A stretch of 64,000 bases of DNA. It comes from Sapria himalayana. Its lineage: Eukaryota > Streptophyta > Magnoliopsida > Malpighiales > Rafflesiaceae. The notes under the pieces are model-generated. The model saw nothing but the letters and a program-made list of their open reading frames with translations. It was not told the origin of the DNA and did not search any database. The stretch is taken from positions 62,001-126,000 of the forward strand of contig JAREIK010008210.1 in the NCBI GenBank assembly GCA_029783825.1. Direction: 5' to 3'. Shown here piece after piece: positions 14,239-24,786 of the stretch. Position 1 is the first letter of the stretch; the number at the start of each line of letters is the position of its first letter. Position numbers and translations under genes: made by a program.

Positions 14239-15558
14239 CTATTTACTTATTTCTGAATCGTCATGTGTTAATTTTGATTCAATCTTAGTTTCTCGCATGC
14301 TTGTGTTTATTAAGGGCCAGCTTTTTGCATCTGTTTCTTCCTTCGATAGAAGATCATCCTCCTCCCAGTTAAATTCTACCATTTTCTCCACTTTTTTTTT
14401 CTCTCTTACCCCCTCCCTTCTCTTACTTCTAGCTTTCTTTCCTCTTCTATCTTCCAGCACCTTTACTCCCCATTCAGCCTCCTTGGATGTCTCCTCTAAC
14501 CACTTTCTGATATCTGTGATTTTTTCTCCTTCTAAATGCTTTTCTAGCCTTGTATCCTTCTGTATGTCTCCCTTTTTCTCTACCCTTTCTGCCTTCCTCT
14601 CACTTTCCTCAGCCTTTTCTACCCCATCCCCCATTATCTCCTCTGGGCTTTCTTCCATTCCTCTAAGTTGCTTCTTCTGCTTTGATTTTTCTGCCTCATC
14701 TATGCTATTCCATGCTCGTCTTTTCTCCCTCTCTATTTTATTTTCCCCTTTTCCCTTGTCAATATCTCTTATACCCTACCCTTTTTTACCCATTCACTCC
14801 CTTTCCATTTTCTCTCTTCTTTACTAAACTTCCCCTCTCTCTTCTTCCCTCCACCGGCCATGCAAACTTCTTCCTCATGCCCCATTCTATGGCAGTATGT
14901 GCAGTATCTTGGGATGGATTCTGGATGGACTTCCTGCCAGAATCCATTGGTAAGGTCACTGCCTATCCACACTCTACTCGGTAGAGGGAGCCTAATGTCA
15001 ACTTCCACACAAATCCTAGCGACACTAGGTCTAGTTATACATGTTGTAGCTTCATCTAGAAGCCAAGGTTTACCAAAGTAGAGTCTAATAGAGTAGAGAG
15101 ATAGCTTGTTAAAAAAATGCAAGGGAAGTTTTGGTAAGTTAATCTATACCAGTGTGTGCGAGGAATTTCTCAAGAGGTGTGAAGCTCGGCGACCATTTGA
15201 AGATGTGCATGGGCAGCCCCGCAATGCTCCACTGTCCTCTGCCCCATATTCGGAGGAAGTCGTCTTCTTCCTTGAACTGCAAGAAGGCATGCTTGCCATC
15301 ATACCATACGAGCTTCACCATTGCCCGTAACTTCAAGGAGGCGAAGAAATCATAAATGGCATTAATTTCAGGCCGACCGTGCGAGAATTTTCCAATGAGA
15401 GTGAGCTCGAATGAGTCTTCCAGTTTATTGATTTCTTCCTTCGAAAATATGACTGCGGGAGACTCCATTTTTGCTTCAAAGTTCGGACAAATGGGCACGG
15501 CTTCTTTGAAGAGAGATGAGAACATTTTCTTATTAGAGAGCAATTCGGAATTCCCCAT
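14239..15558 (-). pseudogene. LINE A ORF1: Gag-like RNA-binding protein with zinc knuckle (broken)
   Basis: Starts at ATG 15558, 108 bp inside the element's 5' end. The first 139 residues resemble the DUF4283 Gag-like domain of plant LINEs (LTLIGKFSHGRP, then FLRIWGRGQW). A stop at 15139 and a shift of frame follow. The next frame (15122 to 14769) continues the domain (YFGKPWLLDEATTC, VEVDIRLPLP) and ends in a CCHC zinc knuckle of spacing C-x2-C-x4-H-x4-C (Cys, Cys, His, Cys at about 14903 to 14862). A third segment (14658-14239) is a highly charged Glu/Lys tail. This protein would coat the element RNA. It lies upstream of ORF2 with about 200 bp between them, as is usual in plant L1 elements. 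Confidence 0.88.
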
Positions 15559-15666
15559 TTTTAGCTTGAATTTGAGCTTTCTTCGCTCAAAAATGGCGTT
15601 TTCTCTCTCTAAGAATGCACTTTCTCTCTCTATGGGTAGCAGCTTGATTATATGTCTTTCTCTCCC
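15559..15666 (-). other. LINE A 5' leader
   Basis: The 108 bp between the GGGAGAG start of the element and the ORF1 ATG. It holds two GAGAGAGAAA runs, typical of short plant LINE leaders. An internal promoter would be expected here, but none is recognisable by motif. Confidence 0.65.
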
Positions 15667-15681
15667 TCTATCAGTCTATCC
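15667..15681. repeat. Target-site duplication of LINE A, right copy
   Basis: TCTATCAGTCTATCC, identical over 15 bp to 9065-9079, directly follows the element's 5' end. The TCTA array resumes right after it. Confidence 0.92.
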
Positions 15682-16639
15682 ATAAATCTATCAATTTGTT
15701 TATATGTCAATCTATCTATCTATTTGTTTGTCTGTCTTTATATCTATTTTTATATCTATCTATCTATATAAATAACTACCTATCTATCTCTCTATTTGTC
15801 TATCTTTTAAACAAGTTATATGTCTATTTATGATCAATCAATCTGACTATGTATCTATCTTTTTTATCTATCTATGTACCTATATCACTATCTGCTTATC
15901 TATCTATTTGTTTTTCTATCTATTTATCTATCTATCTATTTGTCTATCTATTGATATCTCTATTTATCTATCTATCTTTTTGACTATCTGTCTATATTTC
16001 AATCTATCTATTTATCAATTAGTCTTTTTGTCTATGTCTACTTATCTATCTATCTATCTATCTTTCTGTCTATCTATCTTTCTTTCTTTTTTCTATCTAT
16101 ATGTCTATTTGTCTATGTATCTATATATCAATTAGTCGTTCTATCTTTTTGACTATATGTCTATATGGGTATCTATTTATCTATCTATCTCTATGTCTAT
16201 ATATCTATTTGTCTATCTGTCTATTTGTCTGATTGTCTATTTGTTCATCTGTCTATCTGTATATCTATTTATCTTTCTATTTGTCTGTCTATTTTTCAAA
16301 TATATATATTTATCTAAGTATCTATATGTCTATCTATCTATTTGTTTATTTGTATATCTCTTTATCTATCTATCTATCTATCTATTTGTGTATTTATTAA
16401 TATGTCAATCAATCTTTCTATATATCAGACTATCTCTCGATCTATCAATTAGTATATCAGTCTATTAGTTTATTAGTTTATTAATTCATCTATCTAACTA
16501 TCTTTCTATCTATTTATTTTTCTTTCTATAAGCTTGTCTTTCGATGAATCTAACTATCTTCATTCTATCTCTCTATTTGTCTATCTATATAGTAGTCTAT
16601 ATCTCTATCTATTTATCTATCTATTTGTATATCTATTTA

Positions 16640-17166
16640 TCTCTATCTATCTATTTGTCTATTTTTATATATGTTTAATTGTCTTTCTGTATAACTATTT
16701 ATCTCTCTATCTGCATGTCTATCTATTTGTCAATCTATATATCTATATATGTATCTAATTGTCTTTCTATCACCTATCTTTTTAATAATCTATCTATTTA
16801 ATTATATAACTATGTATCTTTCTATATGTCTCTTTATCTATCTGCCTATATGTCTATCTTTCTATCTCTCTATTTATCTATCTATCTATATATCTTATAT
16901 CTCTTTCTCTATCTATCTAACTATATATCTATTTGTCTATCTATCTATTCAACTCTCTATCTACCTATCTTTCTTTCTTTTTATCTGTCAATCTATCAAT
17001 CTATCTATTTGTATATCAATTTATTTGCATATTTGTTTATTTGCCTATATTTCTATATATTTATCTATATATATGTTAATTTATCTATTTTTTTTATATA
17101 ATATATTATCTATCGATCTATCAGTTTACCTGTTTATCTATGTATTAGTCAATCAATCTATATGTC

Positions 17167-17209
<43 letters not shown>

Positions 17210-17871
17210 ATTAATCTATCAATTTGTTTATCTATCTATTTGTATATCTATCTTTTAATCGATCTATATATATGTCTATATATTTATTAGTCTAATAATC
17301 ATTCTATCTATCTATTTCTCAGACTATTTGTTTATCTATCTATTTGTTCATCTATATATGTGATTATAAGCTAATTATTAGTTTGTCTATCTATTTAACT
17401 ATCTATCTATTTATTTATCAATCTATCAGTTTATCCGTCTATCTTATTTTATGATTATCTATCTATATGTTTATCTGTCTATATGTCTATTTGTCAATCT
17501 ATATATTTCTATATCTATTTATTTGTCTATCTACCTATATATCTATCACTAAATCTTTCTATCAATCAATCTATCTATCTTTTTATCTCTTTATATGTCT
17601 ATATGTATATATATCGATCTATCTCTCCATCTTTCTATTTTTCTATCTGACTATTTGTCTATCTATCTATTTATCTAACTATCTACCTCAATATATATTT
17701 ATATATATCTGTCTATCTATCTATCTGTCTACATGTCTATCAGTCTAAATCTCTATCTTTCTAATTATCTATATATCAATATGTTTATCTCTATATCTCT
17801 CTATCTATATGTCTGTCTATCTCTTTATCTTTCTATCATTCTTTCAATCTATTAGTCTATTTGTCTATTTT

Positions 17872-17902
<31 letters not shown>

Positions 17903-18625
17903 CTTTATATATCTATCTTTCTATCTATCTATAATATCTATCTTTATTTCTTTCTATATGCCTATCTATAAATCTATCTATTTGTATATCAATATATTGG
18001 CATATTTATCTATATGTTAATTTGATTATTTGTCTATATGTAAATCTATGTACCCATCAATCTATATATCTATCTATTTATATATCTATTTATTAATATA
18101 TTTATATATCTATCTGTTTATCTATCTATCTATAAATCTATATGCTTTCCTATTTAACTATATATTGTTCTATCAATCTATCTTTATATTTGTATGACTC
18201 TCTATTTATTTATTTGTCTATTTTTCTATATGTCTATCTATCTATCTATCTATATTATTTATCTGTCTATCTATGTAAATATCTATCTATGTATATGTCT
18301 ATCTATGGATCTATCAATCTATTTGTCAATCAACCAATCTATTATATATTTATATACCTATATATCTATCTATCTCTCTCTTTATGTATAAGTCTATCTA
18401 TCTATAAATCTATCTTTCTTTATTTCTATCTCTCTATTTTTCTATATATCTACCATTCTATATCTCGATCTATTTATCTATCTATCTATATATATATTTA
18501 TCTCTGTCTAACTATTTGTATATTTTTATATATGTATAATTGTCTTTCTGTATAATAATTTATCTCTCTATCTACCTATCTATCTATTTGTAAATCTATA
18601 TATCTATATATGTATCTATATGTCT
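16640..18625 (+). repeat. Internal duplication in TCTA array, offset about 1.86 kb
   Basis: About 16640-16765 and about 18505-18625 share TTTTTATATATGT, AATTGTCTTTCTGTATAA, TTTATCTCTCTATCT and ATATATCTATATATGTATCTA in the same order. The GTCTTTCTG landmark lies at 16681 and 18542. Confidence 0.6.
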
Positions 18626-18845
18626 ATCCATCTTCTGTCTCTTTATCTGTCTATCTATTTATTTATCTATCTATGTATCTTTCTATATGTCTATCTATCT
18701 ATCTATCTATGTATTTGTCTATCTATCTATCAGTCAAGATATCTGTCACTTTATCTAAATATCTATCTATCTATGTATCCATATGTCTATCTATCTAATT
18801 GTCTATCTATCTATCTATCTATCTATCTCTCTGTCTGTATATCTG

Positions 18846-18879
<34 letters not shown>

Positions 18880-20802
18880 TTCTAAATGTTTATATATCTA
18901 TCTGTCTATCTATCTATGTATCAATCTATCTATTGATTTATCTATCTACAATATATCATTCTATCTATCTTTCTTTCTTTCCATCAATCAATCAATATAT
19001 CTATCTATATTTCTATCTATATATCTATCTATATCTCTATATCACTATCTATCTAACTTTTTATCGATTTATCTATCTATCTACCTATCAGTCAATTTAT
19101 TCATTTATATATCTATCTATTTATCTAACCATATATCTATCTATCTTTATATCTTTCTAATTATCTATCTATTTATCTATATATCTTTCTTTCTTTGTAT
19201 TTTTCTTTCTTTCTTTTTTTATTTCTATCGATCGATCAATCTATCTATCTACCTATCTACCGTGTATCAATAAATCTGTTATTGTGTCAATCTGTCAATC
19301 TGTCAATTTGTCAATTCATCTAGTTGTTTATCTATCTTTCTGTCTATTAGTCTATATGTCTCTATGACTATCTATCAATCGAACTAAATGACTAACTATC
19401 TTTCTATATATCTAATAATTAATCTATTTTTATATTTATCTATCTAGCTATATATCTTTCTGTCTATGTATTTATATGTCTATCTATATATCAATCTATC
19501 TATATTTCTGTCAATCTGTCTGTCTATCTATATATCTATCTAATAATCTATCTATCTATCTATCTATCTCTCTATTTATCTGTCTATCTATCTGTCTATG
19601 TATCTATATATGTCTCTATCTTTCTATCTATCTATCTATATATATTATTATTTGTTTATCTATCTATCTATCTCTCTTTCTATCGTTCATTCTTTATATC
19701 AATCAATCTATCTATCTATATTCCATCTATCTGTTTATCTATCTATAAGTCTATCTATAAATCTATCTTTCTATCTCTTTTCTATCTGTCTATCTACCTA
19801 TGTGCCTATCTATCTATCTATCATTTTATCAAATTATCTATTTGTTTTCCTATGTATCTATCAATCTGTCAATCTGACAATCTATCAATCTGTCTATATA
19901 TTTATTTGACTATATGTCTAAATGTCTTTCTGTCTATCTATATATTTGGCTTTATATCAATATATCTGCTTATTTGTCTCTGTCTTTTTTTCTATCTTTC
20001 TTTTTGTCAATCTGTCTATCTTTTTATCTATCTGTCTAAATTTCTATGTCTATCTACCTACCTACCTATCTGTCTATATATTAAATTGTGTATCTTCCTA
20101 TCTATCTAGCTAGCTATCTATATATATATATATATATTATGATCTATCTTTCTATCTATATATCTAGCTAACTATCTACTTTTCTATCAATATGTTGTCA
20201 ATTTGTTTATCTATCTATCTATCAAAAGATCTGTCTATGTATCTATCTACTTGTCTATCTATAAATTTGTATATTTGTCTGTCTGTCAATTTGTCTATAA
20301 ATCTATCAATGTGGCTATATTTCTATATGTCTATCTATTTATCTGTCTATCTGCCTATATACCCATATATTTATTTATCTATCTATCTATATGTCTATAT
20401 ATCTATCTGTCTATCTATCATTCTTTTTATTTATTTGTTTATATCTATGTATCTATCATTTTATCTATCTATATATCATTCTATCCCTTTCCCTATCTAT
20501 CTATCTATCGATCAATCTATCTATCTATATTTCTATCTATATATCAATCAATCTATTGATCTATCTATTTGACTATGTATATATCTTTTTAATATATCTA
20601 TTAATCTACTATATCTATCTATCTGCATGTCTATCAATCAATCTATCTATCTTTCTTTCTTTCTATCGATCTATCAATCTATCTATCAATTAAACAATCA
20701 ATATGTCTATTTATATATCTATCTATCTATCTATCTAACATTATATTTTTGTACATATCTATCTATCTGTCTGTCTGTCAATCTATCTTTCTATATATCC
20801 AT

Positions 20803-20804
<2 letters not shown>

Positions 20805-20890
<86 letters not shown>
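20805..20890. repeat. Long uninterrupted TA microsatellite
   Basis: About 43 TA units without a break, the longest perfect dinucleotide tract in the window. It is likely to form cruciforms, to be unstable and to vary in length. Confidence 0.95.
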
Positions 20891-20892
<2 letters not shown>

Positions 20893-22759
20893 CTACCTAT
20901 TTATCTATCTATGTATCTATCTATCTAACTATAAGTCTATCTATCTTTTAAATATCTATGTATATATCTATTTATTTATTTATATATCTATCAATCTATC
21001 TATCTATCTATCTGTCTATGTATCTATCTATTTGTCTATTTATCTATTTATCGGTATATCTATATTTTGTTTATATATATATATATATATATATCTATCT
21101 ATCTATCTAAAAATATATTTGTCTGTATGTCAGTTTATCTATCTGTTTATCTTTCTATCTATTTATCTTTCTATCTCTATATCTATCTATGTACCTATCT
21201 ATCTATCTATTAAATTATCTATATATTTATCAAATGTCTCTGTCTATTTTATCAATCTATCTATCTGTCAAAATATCTATATAGCTATCTATCAATCTAT
21301 CTATATATATGTTTATCTATTTATATGTCTATCTATCTGTCTATCTATCTATCTATATATCTATTTCTATGTTTATGTATATTTGCATATATAAATATTT
21401 ATGTCTAACTATATATCTATATATATATATATATATATGTCTGTCAATCTATCAATATAACTACATGTCTATTTCTCTATCTATCTAACTTTTTCTTTAT
21501 TTATCTATCTATTTATTTTTCTATATACTTGTCTACATGTCTATCTGTCTAAATGACTATATGTCTATATATCTATATGTCTATCTATCTATATGTCAAT
21601 TTCTTTATAAGTCAATCTATCTTTCTATCAATATGTCTATTTGTATATCTATCTCTATCTATCTATCTATCTATTTATCTTTTTATTTATCTATCTTTAT
21701 ATTTGTTTGTATGTTATTTGTCTATCTATCTTTCTTTCTACTATCATTTGTCTATATGTCTATCTATCTATCTGTGTATTTGTCTATTTGTCTATCTATC
21801 TATCTATCTATTTTTCTATTTGTATATTTGTCTATCTCACCATCTATCAATCTGTCTATCTATCCATCTATCAATTTTATCTATCTGTCGATCTGTCTAT
21901 CTATAAATTTATTAATGTATCTAGATTTCTATATTTCTATATGTCTATCTATCTATCTATCTAACTATCAATCTTTCTATCTATCTATCTAACTATCAAT
22001 CTTTCTATCTATCTATTAAATATCTATCTATTCTGTCTATCTATCTGTCTACCTATATATGTGTCTATAATCCATATATCTAACTATCTTTCTATCAATT
22101 TGTCTATCTTAATATCTACTAATCTCTCTATCTAACTTTCTGTGAAACTATCTATCTTTCTGTCTATATATCTATCTATCTATCTGTCTATTGTCATCTC
22201 ATCATCAATTAATCTATATATTTATCCAATTTTCAATCGGTATATTTGTCTATCTATCAATCAATCTATCAATCTGTTTATCTTTATATATGTTTATATG
22301 TATATATATATATATATATTAAATATTTATCTATCTACCTATTTATCTATCTTTCTATCAATTTATCTATCTTTCTATCTGCAAATCTTTCGATCTGACT
22401 ATCAATCAATCTGTCTATCTATATGTCTGTCTGTCTATTTATATATCTATATTTTTATCTGTCTATCTGTCTATCATTCTTTCCATCTATCTACCTTTAT
22501 GTTTATTTTTTTATTTATCTATCTATCTATCTATTTGTCTATTAATCTACTTACCCATATACCTATCTGTCAATCCTTCTTTCTATCTATCGTTTTATTA
22601 GTCTATATGTCTATTTGTCTATCTATTTATCTATTTATCTTTATATATGTCTATCTACCTTTCTATACATTTATCAATCTGTCTATCTATCTATCTATCT
22701 GTCTATCTTTCACTCTATATTTCTATTTGTCTATCTGTCTATATCTATATTTATCTATC

Positions 22760-22800
22760 CATAATAATTACCTACAAATATTTTGCAAGGGATTAACTAG
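22760..22800 (+). repeat. Left CACTA-like terminal region (outer)
   Basis: CATAATAA...CTACAAATA...GCAAGGGA aligns, with a gap of about 4 bp, to the inward-read right end at 48270 (CACAATAA...CTCAAATA GCAAGGGA). It lies exactly at the border with the TCTA array. Confidence 0.55.
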
Positions 22801-23001
22801 GGAATTGCGAGAGTTGTTTGGCCCCACACCGAATAACAAATTTTTAATGAATTTGTGACAGATTAGAGTCAGAAATTTTTGATTGAAAAATTTCCCTAGC
22901 TAGGGAATTGCGAGAGTTGTTTGGTTTTACATTGAATAACAAATTTTTAATGAATTTGTGACAGATTAGAGTCAGAAATTTCGATTGAAAAATTTATCTA
23001 G
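22797..23001 (+). repeat. Subterminal tandem duplication, unit about 100 bp
   Basis: Two adjacent copies start with CTAGGGAATTGCGAGAGTTG at 22797 and 22900 and end in a CTAG. The first is 103 bp and the second 98 bp. They differ by a handful of substitutions (GGCCCCACACC versus GGTTTTACATT) and small deletions. Subterminal repeats in CACTA elements are the binding sites for the TnpA-type protein. The stretch from 23000 to 23780 that follows is AT-rich, with a few CTAGCTA words, and has no gene. Confidence 0.75.
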
Positions 23002-23782
23002 CTATTATTGTCGTAGAATTTTTCACAAAGAATGGCGGAAAATTTAGCAATGACTTTAGATACGGATTTTTTCTAGCTACTTAACTCAAGAAAAAAAACA
23101 CTAGCTAAATCATTCTCTATAAATTTTATTACATTTATATATTAAATGCAAGCGATTCATCCTTAATTAATAATATTTACAAAATATATACATTTAGCTT
23201 GGAATTTTCCCTAGCTATTTACCTAAAGATTATTTCTATCATTAATCTATTCTGAATTATTTTCTTTTTTTATATTATTTGTTTTAATATTTGATGTAAT
23301 TTTTTATATTAAAGGTTTGTCATGGTTTATAGATTAGGATTCCTTAAAAGATGTCTTCTCATATAATAATAAAAATTGTATATTATAAATATATAATTAC
23401 AAAAATATATAAATACAAATAAAAATTTATTTTAATAAAGCCTAAATTAAATATATATAGAATTATACCATATTATAAATATTTGCAAAATAATATTTGA
23501 TTTAATTAAAAAATTAATTTAAATATTTCTATTAATAAAAACATTAAATAATTAATTCTATAATTATAAACAATTTTTAAATTTATTGAATTAATAAATT
23601 AATATAAATAAATATTTGTATTAATAAAAGCTTAAAATTATTATTTGTATGATTATAAAAAAATATTAATAAAAAATCTAAAATAATGAATATATGTATA
23701 TTAATAAAACTGTAATAAAACTATTTTTATGATTATAGGAACCTTTTAAAAATTATTTACAAAAAAATTTGAATTTTTAAAT

Positions 23783-23900
23783 AACACTTCGAAGTGTTAT
23801 AAAAAAAAATCCCCAAGTGTTTATTAAAAGAACACTTCAAGTGCTATAAAAAAATAATCCCCAAGTGTTTATTAAAAGAACACTTCAAGTGTTTTTTAGA
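23783..23900. repeat. 48-bp tandem repeat with AACACTT/AAGTGTT palindromes
   Basis: Units begin at 23783, 23831 and 23879, exactly 48 bp apart. Each opens with AACACTTC(G)AAGTG and contains CCCCAAGTGTTTATTAAAAG. The first unit opens with a perfect 16-bp palindrome, AACACTTCGAAGTGTT. The next 440 bp (to about 24340) are AT-rich, with nothing recognisable. Confidence 0.8.
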
Positions 23901-24350
23901 GTTTCATTTTTTTTAAAATATTATTAATGATAATTTTTTTTGTCCCTAAAAATACTTAATATAATTTTTTGCCTTATTAACACATATGAAAAGTTCCATC
24001 AAATTGACCTTAGTTTATTTGAATTCATGTTTTATTTTTTCCCTAACTAAAATTTTAATAATTAAACCATTGCATAAGATTTTGATTATTAGCTTTTTAT
24101 ATTCTATTCTTATTAAAATAATAAATATATATCCTTATGATCTTCTCATTATAAGTTAATTTAGGATTTTTATAAATTTTAAAATATATCAAATAATATT
24201 AAATTTTATGATTATAATTTTATTTCTTATTATATTCATAAAATTATATTGAATTCACAAAAAATTATAACCATAATATATATATATATATATATATATA
24301 GTATTTATTTTATGGTTATAAATATAATCCTAAAAGGCGCATGTGTTCAC

Positions 24351-24392
24351 TGTTCATCATAGTTCCTTTCGGGACAGGAACTATGATGAACA
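24351..24392. repeat. 17-bp perfect inverted repeat (hairpin)
   Basis: TGTTCATCATAGTTCCT and its exact reverse complement AGGAACTATGATGAACA are separated by the 8-nt loop TTCGGGAC. No coding region lies next to it, and a run of T does not follow, so it is not a standard terminator. It could be a cruciform or a remnant of a small palindromic insertion. Confidence 0.85.
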
Positions 24393-24399
24393 TAGTTTC

Positions 24400-24530
24400 G
24401 TGCACCATGTCATGAGCAGGTGATGAGCATAAAAACTTAAAACTCATCTAGTATTTTTTTTATGCACTAGGTCAAGAGCATAAAAACCTAAAACTCGCCT
24501 TGGATTTTTTTGTGCACTAGGTCGTGAGCA
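24400..24530 (+). repeat. Short tandem repeat with GTGCAC(T)A core
   Basis: Three units open with (G/A)TGCAC(C/T)A at 24400, 24462 and 24512. They contain GGTC(G/A)(T/A)GAGCATAAAAACCTAAAACTC-like words and end in a T run. The period is 50-62 bp, the third unit is partial, and it passes into the HD-Zip remnant. Confidence 0.7.
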
Positions 24531-24781
24531 TTGCAAGTTACCACTTCCAGTTTGAAGTAGATAGCAACTAATTCAGAGGTGAGGATGTGTGCTTTCGTAA
24601 TCTTCAACCCCATTCCATGTCTGTATGTATTAATCCATGATTCCATGCTTGACTATCGTAATTTGATATATGATTAGCTACAATTTTTCAACCTGATAGA
24701 AAAAATTCTAGTATCCAAACTATTATGATCCTTCAGGATCACACTCGAATCACTATCTAATAATCCACTCTTTAAATCTCA
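24530..24781 (-). pseudogene. HD-Zip class I homeobox gene, C-terminal part (left of LINE B)
   Basis: Reading leftward from 24781, the minus strand gives DLKSGLLDSDSSVILKDHNS. This resembles the Ser/Asp-rich block conserved in the C-terminal half of ATHB5/6/16-like HD-Zip I proteins. Further on, in shifted frames, YIQTWNGVEDYES and SCYLLQTGSGNLQ recall the FVKMEDH... and the CNFF...LxW end of the same proteins. Together with 30380-30909 it makes one gene copy that LINE B splits. Assignment rests mainly on the first block and on the collinear position. The frame is not intact. Confidence 0.6.
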
Positions 24782-24786
24782 CTACT

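Larger units (their letters stand above)
9080..15666 (-). mobile_element. LINE A: L1-type retrotransposon, near full length
   Basis: A 6587-bp element on the minus strand. Its 5' end (GGGAGAG..., at 15666) abuts one copy of a perfect 15-bp target-site duplication, and its 3' poly-A (eight T on the plus strand, 9080-9087) abuts the other. Reading 5' to 3' it has a leader of about 108 bp, a Gag-like ORF1, an ORF2 with endonuclease, reverse transcriptase, zf-RVT and RNase H regions, and a 3' UTR of about 1 kb. Both frames carry stops and frameshifts, so the copy is dead, but its borders and duplication are intact. It interrupts the TCTA array, so it is younger than the array. It is related to LINE B at 24787-30379 over ORF2 and over the last 80 bp or so. 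Confidence 0.95.
15682..22759 (+). repeat. Degenerate TCTA (GATA) array, part II
   Basis: Continuation of the array interrupted by LINE A, on the same strand and with the same kinds of variants. It includes TA tracts at about 17169-17206 and 18847-18880, and a very long one at about 20805-20890. It ends where the CACTA-type block begins. Open frames in it are by-products of the repeat. Confidence 0.97.

Noticed and set aside
24376..24400. Hairpin at 24351-24392 as a transcription terminator
   Set aside because: No T-run after the stem, no gene ends here, and intrinsic terminators are not expected for nuclear plant genes.
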